Counted from the first letter of the stretch, positions 19,504-29,902 are shown. The stretch is DNA of 64,000 nucleotides from Paraflavitalea pollutisoli (GCF_029360705.1 NZ_JARKMX010000008.1:3727479-3791478); one strand, 5' to 3'. Notes: generated by a model from the letters alone, not told the origin. Translations and numbers: made by a program.

Positions 19504-19690
19504 ACCAGTTGATTTTAGTTGTTAAATTAAGAATGAGTTGAATGTGTTATTCTAAATCTAAATTAGCATTTTTCTGCCTGTTTTTGATCAACTCGCATAC
19601 ATGAGATTTATTAACATATTAACAATACAAGGAAGTTCTATACGTTGAAACAATTATCCCACCTGTATTATAGAGAATATCAAATATCGA

Positions 19691-19721
19691 AATAGAAAAA
19701 GCTGTCGTTTTTGGACAGCTT
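19691..19721 (-). terminator. Terminator-like hairpin upstream of amtB
   Basis: Minus strand: perfect 8-bp stem AAGCTGTC / GACAGCTT (19699-19721) with a 7-nt loop, followed by TTTTTCTATT. It lies 196 bp before the amtB start and after the gltD terminator. It may be a second terminator for gltD or a leader terminator of amtB; no promoter between the two hairpins was recognised. Confidence 0.55.
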
Positions 19722-19850
19722 CTAAAAAATATTTTTTTTACATACTGTATTAAACTTGTTTTTTCCGTCTCAAGAGCTCATGAATGATGCATTTATCAAT
19801 AAAAACCAGCATTCATGCGTCTTTTTGCAGCTAACGTGTATAGGTAACAC

Positions 19851-19883
19851 AAAAGCCACCCACCTTTCGGCGGATGGCTTTTT
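19851..19883 (-). terminator. Terminator after gltD
   Basis: Minus strand: AGCCATCCGCC and GGTGGGTGGCT arms around a GAAA tetraloop, followed by TTTTG, about 22 bp past the gltD stop. T-rich on the other side too, so it may work in both directions. The rest of 19722-19850 contains an imperfect inverted repeat CATGAATGATGC / GCATTCATG and no gene. Confidence 0.75.
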
Positions 19884-19904
19884 TCAGCACTCTATGTTGT
19901 TTTG

Positions 19905-21410
19905 TTAAACCGCCATGATAACATTCTGATCCCGGCTCTCGAGCAACGAAACACCACCACTCAGGTATTCATCTACTTTCCGGGCACATTCACGCCCTTC
20001 GCTGATCGCCCATACGACCAGACTTTGGCCGCGACGTACGTCACCAGCAGCAAATACCTTTTGGATATTGGTCTGGTACGACTTTTCAGTCGCACGTACA
20101 TTACGACGCTCATCCAACTCTACCCCCAACTCGTTGATCAGGCCATCGTGTTGTGGGTGTACAAAACCCATTGCCAGCAGGGCCAGTTCGCAGGGAAGCT
20201 CTCTTTCGCTGCCTGCCACTTCCACAAACTGCGCCGGACGACCGTCTTCTGTGATCTTCCACTCCAGGTCAACCACCTTGAGCGCTTTGAGGTTGCCCTT
20301 GTCATCGCCAACGAACGATTTGGTGGCAATAGCCCAGTGACGAGCAGCCCCCTCTTCGTGTGACGAAGATGTTTTCAACGTCATCGGATAGGTTGGCCAG
20401 GGCATAAACGTAGTACGGCCTTCCGGTGGCTTGGGCATCAACTCAAACTGAGTAACCGACAAAGCACCATGCCTGTTGGAGGTACCCACACAGTCACTGC
20501 CAGTATCACCACCACCAATCACGATCACATTTTTATCGGTTGCGAAAATATCTTCAGAGAAAATATTGCTTTCAATATCGGCATTGGCCAGCGGATCTTT
20601 GCCAGCCACGCGCTTGTTCTGCTGCTTGAGGAATGTCATGGCATAATGAACGCCCTTCAGCTCGCGGCCGGGCACCGGAAGATCACGTGGCACGGTAGAA
20701 CCACCTGCCAACACGATCGCATGGAATTCACGCAGCAAGTCGTTGATGCTGACATTTACACCCACGTTGGCGTTGGTTTTAAAGGTGATCCCCTCTTCTT
20801 CCATCAGCGCAATACGGCGGTCGATCACCCACTTTTCCAACTTGAAATCGGGGATGCCATAACGCAGCAATCCACCAGGAGAATCGTCACGCTCGAATAC
20901 AGTAACGGAATGCCCTGCAAAGTTCAATTGAGCAGCAGCAGCCAGACCAGCAGGACCAGACCCTACCACAGCCACTTTCTTACCGCTGCGCAGATTCGGC
21001 TTGCGGGGCTTTACAAATCCCTTTTCAAAAGCAATCTCGATGATGTGCTTTTCGATCTCCTCGATAGCTACCGCAGGTTGATTGATACCCAATACGCAGG
21101 CGCTTTCGCAAGGCGCAGGGCAAATGCGTCCGGTAAACTCCGGGAAGTTATTGGTCGAGGAAAGAATATCATAGGCTTCTTCCCAGCTTTTACGGTAAAC
21201 CGCGTCGTTGAATTCGGGAATCACGTTACCCAAAGGGCATCCGCTATGACAGAAGGGAACGCCGCAGTTCATGCAACGGGCACTTTGCTGGTTCAGCTTC
21301 TCTGCACTGTAACGCTCTACAAATTCATTGTAGTTTTTCACCCTGTCCTGCACCGGCAATTTACCGGGCAACTCTCTCGTAAACTCTAAAAAACCCGATG
21401 GCTTACCCAT
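19905..21410 (-). CDS. gltD: Glutamate synthase small (beta) subunit
   Basis: 501-aa flavoprotein passing electrons from NAD(P)H to the large subunit. N-terminal Cys clusters for Fe-S centres are CMNCGVPFCHSGCPLGN and CPAPCESACVLGINQ. Two dinucleotide-binding motifs follow: VAVVGSGPAGLAAAAQL (FAD) at about 147-163 and NVIVIGGGDTGSDCVGTS (NADPH). A late AAGDVRRGQSLVVWAI closes the FAD site. It starts 45 bp after gltB in one operon. Confidence 0.96.
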   Translation of the reverse strand: MGKPSGFLEFTRELPGKLPVQDRVKNYNEFVERYSAEKLNQQSARCMNCGVPFCHSGCPLGNVIPEFNDAVYRKSWEEAYDILSSTNNFPEFTGRICPAPCESACVLGINQPAVAIEEIEKHIIEIAFEKGFVKPRKPNLRSGKKVAVVGSGPAGLAAAAQLNFAGHSVTVFERDDSPGGLLRYGIPDFKLEKWVIDRRIALMEEEGITFKTNANVGVNVSINDLLREFHAIVLAGGSTVPRDLPVPGRELKGVHYAMTFLKQQNKRVAGKDPLANADIESNIFSEDIFATDKNVIVIGGGDTGSDCVGTSNRHGALSVTQFELMPKPPEGRTTFMPWPTYPMTLKTSSSHEEGAARHWAIATKSFVGDDKGNLKALKVVDLEWKITEDGRPAQFVEVAGSERELPCELALLAMGFVHPQHDGLINELGVELDERRNVRATEKSYQTNIQKVFAAGDVRRGQSLVVWAISEGRECARKVDEYLSGGVSLLESRDQNVIMAV

Positions 21411-21455
21411 TGTATTTTATAGTTTAGTATTGTTAGTCTTAGTTATTCTATTCAG

Positions 21456-24400
21456 TTACTTAACCTGAGCAGGTACTTTCTTTGCCTGCAGCACTTTCTT
21501 GTAATCGGAAGGGAATACCTTCACGAAATTCTTCAGCTGGCTTTCAAAATCATCCAGCACAAATTTCGCTACCGTACTACCTGTGTAAGCATAGTGCTTC
21601 ATGATCAGGTCATGCAACACTTTCGCATCTTCCGCATCAACGGGATCGAGATCGACCATTTCCTTGTTGCAACGATCAGCGAACTGCGCTTTCACATCGT
21701 AGATGTAGGCAATACCACCACTCATACCCGCAGCGAAGTTGCGGCCTGTTTCTCCCAGGATCACCACCGTGCCACCCGTCATGTATTCGCAGCCGTGGTC
21801 GCCGGTACCTTCCACCACCACGCGGGCACCGGAATTACGTACACAGAAACGCTCACCTGCTTTACCGCGGATGTAGGATTCGCCGGAGGTAGCTCCATAG
21901 AAAGCCGTGTTGCCGATGATGATATTTTCTTCCGGAACATAGGATGCCTGCTTGGGCGGATACACGATGAGCTTGGCACCGCTCAATCCTTTACCAAAGT
22001 AATCGTTGGCATCCCCTTCCAGTTCGAGGGTTACTCCGTTTGTATTGAAAGCGCCGAAGCTTTGTCCTGCCGTACCGTTCAGGTTGAAGTGGATGGTATC
22101 GTCGGGTAAGCCAGCAGCTTTGTATTTCTTGGTAATCTCGTTAGACAGCAGCGTTCCTAAGGTGCGATCGGTATTCTTCACCGCAAAGGAAGCCGATACC
22201 CGCTCCTGCTTATCGATGGCTGGTTTCGCCGCCTCGAGCAGTTGCCAGTCGAGTATGGTTTCCAATCCATGGTCTTGCTGCTCCTGGTTGTACAAGCCAG
22301 TATATAGGGACGCAGGCTCTTTGTACAAGACAGGCGAAAGGTCCAGTTTGCTGTATTTCCAATGCGTGATATCGTCTCTCATTTCCAGCATATCTACCTG
22401 ACCGATCATTTCATTGACGGTACGATAGCCCAGCTCAGCCATGATCTCGCGGAGCTCCTGGGTAATATATTTGAAGAAGTTGACAACATGGTCTGCATTA
22501 CCGGAAAAGCGCGAGCGCAGTTCAGGGTCTTGTGTTGCCACCCCTACCGGACAGGTATTGAGGTGACATTTGCGCATCATGATACAACCTTCTACCACGA
22601 GGGCAGCCGTAGCTACACCCCACTCTTCGGCCCCCAACAAGGTGGCGATCGCGATATCCTTACCGGTCTTCATCTGGCCGTCTGCCTGCAATACAACCCG
22701 GCTACGCAATTTATTCTTCACCAGTGTCTGGTGTGCTTCTGCAAGACCCAGCTCCCAGGGCAAGCCGGCATGCTTGATCGAGCTGATCGGTGAAGCACCG
22801 GTACCGCCATCGAAACCGGAGATCAACACCACATCTGCCTTCGCTTTGGCTACACCGGCAGCGATCGTACCTACACCCGCTTTGGATACCAGCTTTACGT
22901 TGATACGGGCAGCGCGGTTCGCATTCTTCAGGTCGAAGATGAGCTGCGAAAGATCTTCGATAGAATAAATATCGTGGTGCGGAGGTGGCGAAATAAGACC
23001 TACACCTGGTGTAGAATGCCTGGTTTTACCGATCCAGTCATCCACTTTATGGCCGGGCAACTGTCCACCCTCTCCGGGCTTGGCACCCTGCGCCATCTTG
23101 ATCTGCAACTCATCCGCTTCGGTCAGGTAATAAGCCGTTACACCAAAGCGAGCGGAGGCCACCTGCTTGATAGCACTGCGCATCGAATCGCCATTCTCCA
23201 AAGGTGTATAGCGCTTTTCATCTTCTCCCCCTTCACCGGTATTGCTCTTACCACCCAGGCGGTTCATCGCAATAGCCAGTGTAGTGTGCGCTTCCCAGGA
23301 GATCGAGCCAAAGGACATCGCTCCCGTAGCAAAGCGTTTATAGATATTTTCTGCTGGCTCTACTTCGTCGATCGAGATAGCCGGCCTGTTGCGCTTGAAG
23401 CGGAATAAGCTCCGGAGCGTAGCAGCCTTCTCACCCTGATCGTTGATCAGCTTGGAATATTTTTTGAACGTGTTGTAATCGCCCATGCGGGTAGAATACT
23501 GCAGCAGGTGAATCGTTTGCGGATTGAAGAGGTGAAATTCTCCTTTGCGCTTCCATTGATACACCCCACCCACGGAAAGGCGATTGACAGGCACATCCTT
23601 ACGACTGAACGCAAACTGGTGCTTGGCGAGTGTTTCTTTGGCAACCTCATCGAGGCCCATGCCTTCAATACGGGAGGTAGCGCCGGTGAAATACTTGTCC
23701 ACCACATCCCTGTTCAGGCCGATGATCTCCAGGATCTGTGCGCCCTGGTAAGACTGCAAGGTCGAGATACCCATTTTAGAGAACACCTTCAGCAGACCAT
23801 CGCTCACCGCCTTGATGTAATTCTTCTTGAGATAGTCCACATCGAGGTTGGTTTCCAGCTTGCCCGTGAGCTTCATGTCGCGGATAGAAGACAAGGCGAG
23901 GTAAGGGTTGATAGCCGTCGCACCAAATGCCAGCAAACAGGCAAAGTGGTGTACTTCCCACACATCGCCAGCTTCCACGATGATACCAACCTGTCCACGC
24001 AACCCTTTACGGATCAGGTGGTGGTGTACCGCCGAGGTAGCGAGCAGTGAAGGGATCGGCGCGTGATCGGAATCGATCGCCCTGTCTTGCAGGATCAATA
24101 CTTCGAAGCCATCATTGGCTGCATCTACCGCATACCGGCAGATACGGTCCAGCGCTGCTTTCAGTGAACCTGGTTTGCCATCAGCCCTGAAATAACACTG
24201 CAGGGTCTTGGCCTGGAATACGCCCGTGTCGATACTACGGATGCTTTCCAGTTCGTGATTCGTAAGGACGGGATGTTTCAGTGCCACGGTATGGCAGCTT
24301 AGCGGATCTTCTTCCAGCAGGTTTCCGTTGTTGCCGACAAAAGTGGCCAGCGACATCACCATACGCTCCCGGATGGGATCGATCGGCGGATTGGTTACCT

Positions 24401-25970
24401 GGGCAAAGAGCTGTTTGAAATAGCTGCTGAGGTGCTGTGGCTGATCGCTCAGTACCGCCAGCGGCGTGTCAGTACCCATAGAACCGATGGGCTCTTTTCC
24501 ATCGAGGGCCATGGGGGCAATAATCGTATCGAGGTCTTCTGTGGAATAACCGAAAGCTTTTTGGTATTTGAATACCTGATCGTGCTCCAGGTGCGTGAAC
24601 ATGACCCTTGGTTCGGGCAGTTCATTCAACCGGATCTTGTATTTGTTGAGCCATTCTGCATAAGGCTTTTGCGAACAGATGTTCCGCTTCAGTTCACCAT
24701 CGCTGATGATACGCCCTTGTTCCATATCTACTACGAACATCTTACCAGGCTGCAGACGGCCTTTTTCTTTAATGAGTGTTGGGTGAATGGGCAATACCCC
24801 TGTTTCAGAAGCCATGATCACCCGGTCATCGGTGGTTACGCAGTAACGGGAAGGACGAAGGCCGTTCCGGTCAAGCGTCGCGCCAATGATCTTACCATCG
24901 GTAAATGAAATAGAAGCAGGACCGTCCCAGGGTTCCATCATCGAGGCATGGAACTCATAGAAAGCCTTCTTAACAGGATCCATCTCTTCGTTACCATCCC
25001 AGGCTTCGGGGATCAGCATCATCATTACATGAGGCAGCGAACGACCGGTAAGCGCCAGCAACTCGATGACGTTATCGAGGCAGGCAGAGTCAGACTGACC
25101 TTCCGTAACGATCGGCAACAGCATGTCCATCTCTTCTTTGGTGAAGAAGGGCGATGCAAAGCCAGGTACGCTGGTCTTGAGCCAGTTCAGGTTGCCCTGC
25201 AGGGTATTGATCTCCCCATTGTGCGCAATGAAACGGAATGGCTGCGCCAATTTCCAGGAGGGGAAGGTATTGGTAGCAAAACGGGAGTGTACAAGGCCGA
25301 AGGCACTCACCAAACGTTTATTGCTAAGATCGGGGAAATAGCCACGCACCTGGTTACTGGTGAGCTGGCCTTTATACACGATGGTTTTGTAAGACATGGA
25401 TGCGATGTAAAAACCGATCGCGTCCTTCTTAACAGTATTGGTGATCGTATGGCTGGCGTAGTTGCGCAAAATAAACAACTTACGCTCAAAATCATCCGGA
25501 TTGGTGATATGATCGGGACAAGCGATAAATACCTGCTCCATTTCGGGCTCTACACTCAAGGCAGTAGCACCGATCCCTTCAGGGTTCACAGGCACTTTGC
25601 GGTAGGCAAGTATCTCCAGTCCCAGCTTTTCAGCTGTACGGTTGAAAATATCGCGGCACTCTTCGCGCAGCCGTATTTCGCGGGGGAAAAAGACAACGCC
25701 GACGCCATAACGGCCAAAAGGAGGTAGGGGTACGCCCAGCTTTATAAATTCATCAAAGAAGAATTCATGCGGCGTCTGGATCATGATGCCCGCTCCATCG
25801 CCGGTATTGCTTTCGCAACCACAGGCGCCACGGTGTTCCATGTTCTCCAGAACAGTAAGTGCGTCGGAAATGTGTTGATGAGACTTGTGGCCCTTAATAT
25901 TTGCCACGAAACCAATACCACATGCATCGTGTTCAAACGAAGGATCATACAGACCTTGATTGCTTGCCAT
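21456..25970 (-). CDS. gltB: Glutamate synthase large (alpha) subunit
   Basis: 1504-aa enzyme making two glutamates from glutamine and 2-oxoglutarate. The start at 25970 gives MASNQGLYDPSFEHDACGIG; cleavage before the Cys of ACGIG would expose the class-II glutaminase nucleophile, as known for GltB. The central FMN domain carries GEGGEDEKRYTPLENGDS and ISGFDGGTGASPISSIKHAG. The 3Fe-4S ligand motif CHLNTCPVGVATQDPELR is present. The C-terminal part holds the GXGXG beta-helix repeats (GTAGQSFGAFNTNGVTLELE, MTGGTVVILGETGRNFAAGM). An in-frame start at 26000 is less likely. First gene of gltB-gltD. Confidence 0.97.
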   Translation of the reverse strand: MASNQGLYDPSFEHDACGIGFVANIKGHKSHQHISDALTVLENMEHRGACGCESNTGDGAGIMIQTPHEFFFDEFIKLGVPLPPFGRYGVGVVFFPREIRLREECRDIFNRTAEKLGLEILAYRKVPVNPEGIGATALSVEPEMEQVFIACPDHITNPDDFERKLFILRNYASHTITNTVKKDAIGFYIASMSYKTIVYKGQLTSNQVRGYFPDLSNKRLVSAFGLVHSRFATNTFPSWKLAQPFRFIAHNGEINTLQGNLNWLKTSVPGFASPFFTKEEMDMLLPIVTEGQSDSACLDNVIELLALTGRSLPHVMMMLIPEAWDGNEEMDPVKKAFYEFHASMMEPWDGPASISFTDGKIIGATLDRNGLRPSRYCVTTDDRVIMASETGVLPIHPTLIKEKGRLQPGKMFVVDMEQGRIISDGELKRNICSQKPYAEWLNKYKIRLNELPEPRVMFTHLEHDQVFKYQKAFGYSTEDLDTIIAPMALDGKEPIGSMGTDTPLAVLSDQPQHLSSYFKQLFAQVTNPPIDPIRERMVMSLATFVGNNGNLLEEDPLSCHTVALKHPVLTNHELESIRSIDTGVFQAKTLQCYFRADGKPGSLKAALDRICRYAVDAANDGFEVLILQDRAIDSDHAPIPSLLATSAVHHHLIRKGLRGQVGIIVEAGDVWEVHHFACLLAFGATAINPYLALSSIRDMKLTGKLETNLDVDYLKKNYIKAVSDGLLKVFSKMGISTLQSYQGAQILEIIGLNRDVVDKYFTGATSRIEGMGLDEVAKETLAKHQFAFSRKDVPVNRLSVGGVYQWKRKGEFHLFNPQTIHLLQYSTRMGDYNTFKKYSKLINDQGEKAATLRSLFRFKRNRPAISIDEVEPAENIYKRFATGAMSFGSISWEAHTTLAIAMNRLGGKSNTGEGGEDEKRYTPLENGDSMRSAIKQVASARFGVTAYYLTEADELQIKMAQGAKPGEGGQLPGHKVDDWIGKTRHSTPGVGLISPPPHHDIYSIEDLSQLIFDLKNANRAARINVKLVSKAGVGTIAAGVAKAKADVVLISGFDGGTGASPISSIKHAGLPWELGLAEAHQTLVKNKLRSRVVLQADGQMKTGKDIAIATLLGAEEWGVATAALVVEGCIMMRKCHLNTCPVGVATQDPELRSRFSGNADHVVNFFKYITQELREIMAELGYRTVNEMIGQVDMLEMRDDITHWKYSKLDLSPVLYKEPASLYTGLYNQEQQDHGLETILDWQLLEAAKPAIDKQERVSASFAVKNTDRTLGTLLSNEITKKYKAAGLPDDTIHFNLNGTAGQSFGAFNTNGVTLELEGDANDYFGKGLSGAKLIVYPPKQASYVPEENIIIGNTAFYGATSGESYIRGKAGERFCVRNSGARVVVEGTGDHGCEYMTGGTVVILGETGRNFAAGMSGGIAYIYDVKAQFADRCNKEMVDLDPVDAEDAKVLHDLIMKHYAYTGSTVAKFVLDDFESQLKNFVKVFPSDYKKVLQAKKVPAQVK

Positions 25971-26330
25971 GAAAAGAAGCTTTGTTTTGAAAATATTCAA
26001 TAAAACCCACGAATTCCATAGGAATTTTCAATATGGCAGCAAGCAACGCTTTAAAAATACAATAAAAAGAGGGAAAAACCGTAGATACATGCAATTATTT
26101 TCCACACTAACAGGCGTGAGTTCTTTACCAAAATGTTACCTAAATCTTAAATATTTGTATTTTCTCCCTCACTAGACCGTTTTTGATAAATATCATTGTG
26201 CTATATGTGTCTTTAGGGTGAACACGATATCCAAATCGATATAAATATTATCCAAACAGTAAACATTAATTTATTTTATATTCATACTAAATGCCTGCTA
26301 CTTTTGCATTACCGGCTACAACTCGCAACA
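25971..26330. other. Intergenic region upstream of gltB without a recognised gene
   Basis: AT-rich stretch of about 360 bp. A plus-strand TACTTTTG at 26299-26306 fits TAnnTTTG but faces the opposite strand of the next gene, so it is probably chance. No open frame or structured RNA is evident. Confidence 0.5.
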
Positions 26331-26365
26331 AAAAGTCGCCATTTCAACACGAAATGACGACTCTT
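26331..26365 (-). terminator. Terminator after the lipoprotein gene
   Basis: Minus strand: AGTCG-CATTTC and GAAATG-CGACT arms with small symmetric mismatches and a 5-nt loop, followed by TTTTTG, about 20 bp past the stop at 26385. Confidence 0.75.
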
Positions 26366-26384
26366 TAAACCGCGTACACCCAGC

Positions 26385-27203
26385 CTACTTATTGTATTTA
26401 TGGGAAAACTGTACAGCGGGTCCTCCATTAACACCAATGACCACGATGATCAACCCATTATTCCAGAACTTACTGCCCACTTCCTGCACAAAAGGCAGGA
26501 AAGCCGTTTTGTTGTTGATGTACTTATCCGCCGTGTAACATCCGTCGCGGCACTCCCAGATCATCTCCGCCACCTTCGCATTGGCTCCGCCTTCCAATCT
26601 GTTACTGGCATAGCGCTCTATATAAAAGAAGTTCCACGTATTGTCGCGTACCTGCACATCAAAATGAGGATTTGTATTATCGAGCGCTACGGCAACCGAT
26701 ACCCCCTGCTCTTCCTGCCTGAAAAACGCATAGGGCTTCCAGGAATCGGTAATGGCGCCCGTAGGGGCAGTAAGGCTGATCGACTCCTTCAGCCCGCCCG
26801 CCGGCAATGTAAACGCCTTCTCCTGTTGATAACGACGCCCGCCCGTGGCATCGAAGCGGGAAAACAGGTACATCTCCGCCGTCCAATTACCCGCTGTCAG
26901 GTCTTCCAGCGAAAACCACAGGAGTTTATCTTTTTTACTAAACCGTTTGAAGAACTGGTTGGTAGCGCCCGCCTTTTTCAATACCACAAATCCGGAATCG
27001 ATCAGGCTGTAATCGACAGCACCAGTACCAAAGGCAACTTCCAGATTGATCTCACCGGTAGGTGGCGGCGGATCCTGCCGATCCTTTCTGCAGGCCACCA
27101 GCGAAACCGTAATTGCACTGATCACAACAATATTTTTACCGAGGGCTGTCAGTCCGATACCGCAAAAGAATCTACGGTCCTTATTGAGAAGGAGCTTTTT
27201 CAT
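26385..27203 (-). CDS. Hypothetical lipoprotein
   Basis: 272-aa protein I do not recognise. The N-terminus is basic (MKKLLLNKDRR), then a hydrophobic segment ends in the lipobox SLVAC (Cys about 38), giving a lipoprotein signal longer than usual. Residues after the Cys (RKDRQDPPPPTGE) form a Pro-rich linker, followed by a beta-rich domain with several Trp and Phe. Four Cys are present in all (CGIG early, VAC, ECRDGC), the last two perhaps forming a disulfide. Single gene with its own terminator, divergent from the ATP-grasp trio. Confidence 0.7.
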   Translation of the reverse strand: MKKLLLNKDRRFFCGIGLTALGKNIVVISAITVSLVACRKDRQDPPPPTGEINLEVAFGTGAVDYSLIDSGFVVLKKAGATNQFFKRFSKKDKLLWFSLEDLTAGNWTAEMYLFSRFDATGGRRYQQEKAFTLPAGGLKESISLTAPTGAITDSWKPYAFFRQEEQGVSVAVALDNTNPHFDVQVRDNTWNFFYIERYASNRLEGGANAKVAEMIWECRDGCYTADKYINNKTAFLPFVQEVGSKFWNNGLIIVVIGVNGGPAVQFSHKYNK

Positions 27204-27316
27204 GGCTATACTTATTTGTTTGAGCTATTGACAGCGAAGTAAGAGGAATCGTTGTTAACGAAATGTCAGCAAGGGGCAAAACCACATCAACATGTGGGTT
27301 CCTGACTTGTTTTCCT

Positions 27317-27324
27317 TATATTTG
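27317..27324 (+). promoter_or_regulatory. Candidate -7 element of the ATP-grasp operon
   Basis: Exact TAnnTTTG match (TATATTTG), about 57 bp before the ATG at 27381. No matching -33 TTTG is seen. Confidence 0.45.
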
Positions 27325-27380
27325 ATTACGTCAACGTTATAACTAAGATCTACTTGCCATTCTAACCAAAGCCCCCTGCT

Positions 27381-28829
27381 ATGCTAACGAACGAGCTATT
27401 GAATGGCTATTGCCCCGACAGTAATACCTGGGATGAAATGTATAATACGGGTTCTGTGCGCCAGCAATACAGCGGTGTAGTAGATTTCCTCCAGCGATTG
27501 AGTATAGAAGAACTGGGCAAAAAAGAAGAGCAGGCCAAAAGGCTGTTCATGACCCAGGGCATCACCTTCACCGTATATAATAGTGGTGAAGGCATTGAAA
27601 AGATCTTCCCCTTCGATATCATCCCCCGTATCATAACCGCCACCGAATGGGCCTACATCGAAAAAGGTATTCAACAACGCCTGAAAGCCCTCAACCTCTT
27701 TTTGAAAGATGTATACAATGAACAGTTCATCATTAAAGACGGGCTGGTTCCATTGTCCATAATTTACAGCTGCCCGCACTTCCTGCGCGAAATGGTGCGC
27801 TTTCCGGTACCCTATGATATATATGTACATATTGCCGGCATCGACCTCATCCGCGACAACGACGGCTCCTTTTACGTATTGGAAGACAACCTGCGCACGC
27901 CAAGCGGCGTAAGCTATATGCTGGAGAACCGCGAGATCACCAAACGCATCTTCCCCGACTTGCTGCCCCTCATCAATGTGCGCAGTGTGATGGAGTATCC
28001 CAATATATTGCACAAAAACCTCGTATCCCTGGCACCACGGCAAAACAGCAATCCTACCGTCGTATTGCTATCGCCGGGCATTTACAATTCCGCGTATTTC
28101 GAACATACGACCCTTGCCCGTATGATGGGCATCGAACTGGTGGAAGGCCGCGACCTCGTGGTAGACAACCACCGGGTATATATGAAAACGACAGCCGGCT
28201 TGCAGCAGGTAGATGTCATTTACCGCCGGGTAGATGATGATTTCCTCGATCCACTCGTATTCAACGCCTCCAGCGCCCTGGGAGTTTCTGGTATTATGAG
28301 TGCTTATCGCAAGGGCAATGTAGCCATCGTCAATGCCGTTGGCAATGGCGTGGCCGACGACAAAGCGATTTATGCCTATGTACCTGCCATGATTCGCTAC
28401 TACCTCAATGAAGAACCTATACTTAAAAATGTGCCCACCTATCAATTGGGCAATATAGAAGAGCGGGAGCATGTGTTCAAGAACATGAACCAAATGGTGA
28501 TCAAGAAGACCAATGAAAGCGGCGGCTATGGAATGTTGATGGGGCACAGCGCCAGTGACAAGGAAATCGCCGATTTTCAGGCCGCTATTATCAAAGATCC
28601 CCGTCAGTTCATTGCACAACCAACCATCAGTTTGTCTTCTGCCCCCTGTTACATGAATGGCAAGCTACAACCGCGGCGGGTAGACCTTCGTCCCTACGCA
28701 CTTTGTGGTCCCAACGGCATTCGCATCGTTCCGGGCGGGCTCACCCGCGTGGCGCTGCGCGAAGGCTCGCTGGTCGTCAACTCCTCACAGGGTGGTGGCA
28801 GCAAAGACACCTGGGTGCTGGCGGTATAG
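27381..28829 (+). CDS. Circularly permuted ATP-grasp type 2 protein
   Basis: 482-aa protein of the DUF404/DUF407 circularly permuted ATP-grasp group, predicted to form amide bonds between amino acids or peptides using ATP. Recognisable stretches are the N-terminal WDEMYNTGSVRQQYSGVVDF, FPFDIIPRIITATEWAYIEKG, FYVLEDNLRTPSGVSYMLENR, VDVIYRRVDDDFLDPL, VIKKTNESGGYGMLMG and a C-terminal VDLRPYALCGPNGIRIVPGG. It is followed on the same strand by an alpha-E gene (62 bp) and a transglutaminase gene, the usual partners of this family in predicted peptide-modification operons (Iyer and colleagues' comparative genomics of amidoligases). The product is unknown. Confidence 0.88.
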   Translation: MLTNELLNGYCPDSNTWDEMYNTGSVRQQYSGVVDFLQRLSIEELGKKEEQAKRLFMTQGITFTVYNSGEGIEKIFPFDIIPRIITATEWAYIEKGIQQRLKALNLFLKDVYNEQFIIKDGLVPLSIIYSCPHFLREMVRFPVPYDIYVHIAGIDLIRDNDGSFYVLEDNLRTPSGVSYMLENREITKRIFPDLLPLINVRSVMEYPNILHKNLVSLAPRQNSNPTVVLLSPGIYNSAYFEHTTLARMMGIELVEGRDLVVDNHRVYMKTTAGLQQVDVIYRRVDDDFLDPLVFNASSALGVSGIMSAYRKGNVAIVNAVGNGVADDKAIYAYVPAMIRYYLNEEPILKNVPTYQLGNIEEREHVFKNMNQMVIKKTNESGGYGMLMGHSASDKEIADFQAAIIKDPRQFIAQPTISLSSAPCYMNGKLQPRRVDLRPYALCGPNGIRIVPGGLTRVALREGSLVVNSSQGGGSKDTWVLAV

Positions 28830-28891
28830 GTCGTAACCAACACCCGAACCAGGACCGTGTACAAGAATTGCTCAACATTAACTGCTTTTTC

Positions 28892-29827
28892 ATGCTAAGT
28901 AGAGTAGCCGATAGTTTATTCTGGATGAACAGGTATATGGAAAGAACCGATGGCATCCTGCGTATGTTGAAAACCAACTATGCACTATCGCAGGATGACC
29001 TGCAATATTTTTCCTGGCAGCCGGTATTGAAGATCTTTACCTTTTTATCGGATGAAGAAGCCGCCACAATTGCTTGCCAGGGAAGAACCGTATTACAGTA
29101 TATGGTATCAGATAAAGAGAACCCCAATTCGGTGCTGAATATTGTAACCCAGGCGCGCGAAAACGCCCGCAGTGTTCAGGACCACATTACCAAAGAGCTT
29201 TGGCAATGTCTCAATGACTTTTACCATACCGTGCGCGATGAACAATTACTGGAGTGGCTATACAAGGAAGACCCTATTACTGCCCTCGACGTCCTGATCA
29301 AGCAGGGATTGCTTTTTTACGGCACTGCCGATATTACCATGGCGCGGGGAGAAGGTTATTCCTTTATGAATATCGGTCGCTTCCTCGAGCGCGCGATTCA
29401 AAGTGCCAACATCCTCGACGTAAAATTCAGCGATAGCAAGTTCGATTTCTCCAATGTCACGGATACCACCTATTGGCGCTACCTGTTGTTGTCTATATCC
29501 GGCTACGAACTTTACCTGCGCAAGTATTCCGGCGGCTTCGAAGCGCGACGCGTAGTGGAGCAGATCGTACTCAATGACCACTTCCCCCGGTCCGTCATGT
29601 ATTCCATCGATCAGGTGAGCAGGTATTTCGAACGAATGAAAAGTGAGCAAACGACCTCTGCTTACAACAGCATCGATTTCATGATCGGCAAGGTAAAAAG
29701 CCGTGTGCGGTATTCTACTCCGGAAACGATCATGCAGCAGGGACTGCATGAATTCCTGACCGGTGTAAAAAACGACCTTTATGCCATCGGCACCGCACTC
29801 AGCCAGCATTATTTTGCCTACACCTGA
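28892..29827 (+). CDS. Alpha-E domain-containing protein
   Basis: 311-aa, mainly alpha-helical protein of the Alpha-E family. The typical N-terminus MLSRVADSLFWMNRYMERTD sets the start at 28892; the frame stays open upstream to 28703 but that part overlaps the ATP-grasp gene and does not resemble the family. A central YSFMNIGRFLERAIQSANIL segment and the GLHEFLTGVKNDLYAIGTAL C-terminal helix are also seen. It sits between the ATP-grasp and transglutaminase genes; the family is almost always found with them and presumably acts with the ATP-grasp enzyme. No catalytic residues are known. Confidence 0.88.
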   Translation: MLSRVADSLFWMNRYMERTDGILRMLKTNYALSQDDLQYFSWQPVLKIFTFLSDEEAATIACQGRTVLQYMVSDKENPNSVLNIVTQARENARSVQDHITKELWQCLNDFYHTVRDEQLLEWLYKEDPITALDVLIKQGLLFYGTADITMARGEGYSFMNIGRFLERAIQSANILDVKFSDSKFDFSNVTDTTYWRYLLLSISGYELYLRKYSGGFEARRVVEQIVLNDHFPRSVMYSIDQVSRYFERMKSEQTTSAYNSIDFMIGKVKSRVRYSTPETIMQQGLHEFLTGVKNDLYAIGTALSQHYFAYT

Positions 29828-29863
29828 CACGAGTAATAATGCCATTGCTGTAAACTTTTGAAC

Positions 29864-29871
29864 TACATTTG
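29864..29871 (+). promoter_or_regulatory. Possible internal -7 element before the transglutaminase gene
   Basis: TACATTTG matches TAnnTTTG, with TTG at a short 16-bp spacing. It lies in the 75-bp gap between the alpha-E and transglutaminase genes. May be chance. Confidence 0.25.
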
Positions 29872-29902
29872 AGCCAGAACAACCAGAAACTGTTTGTCAT
29901 TC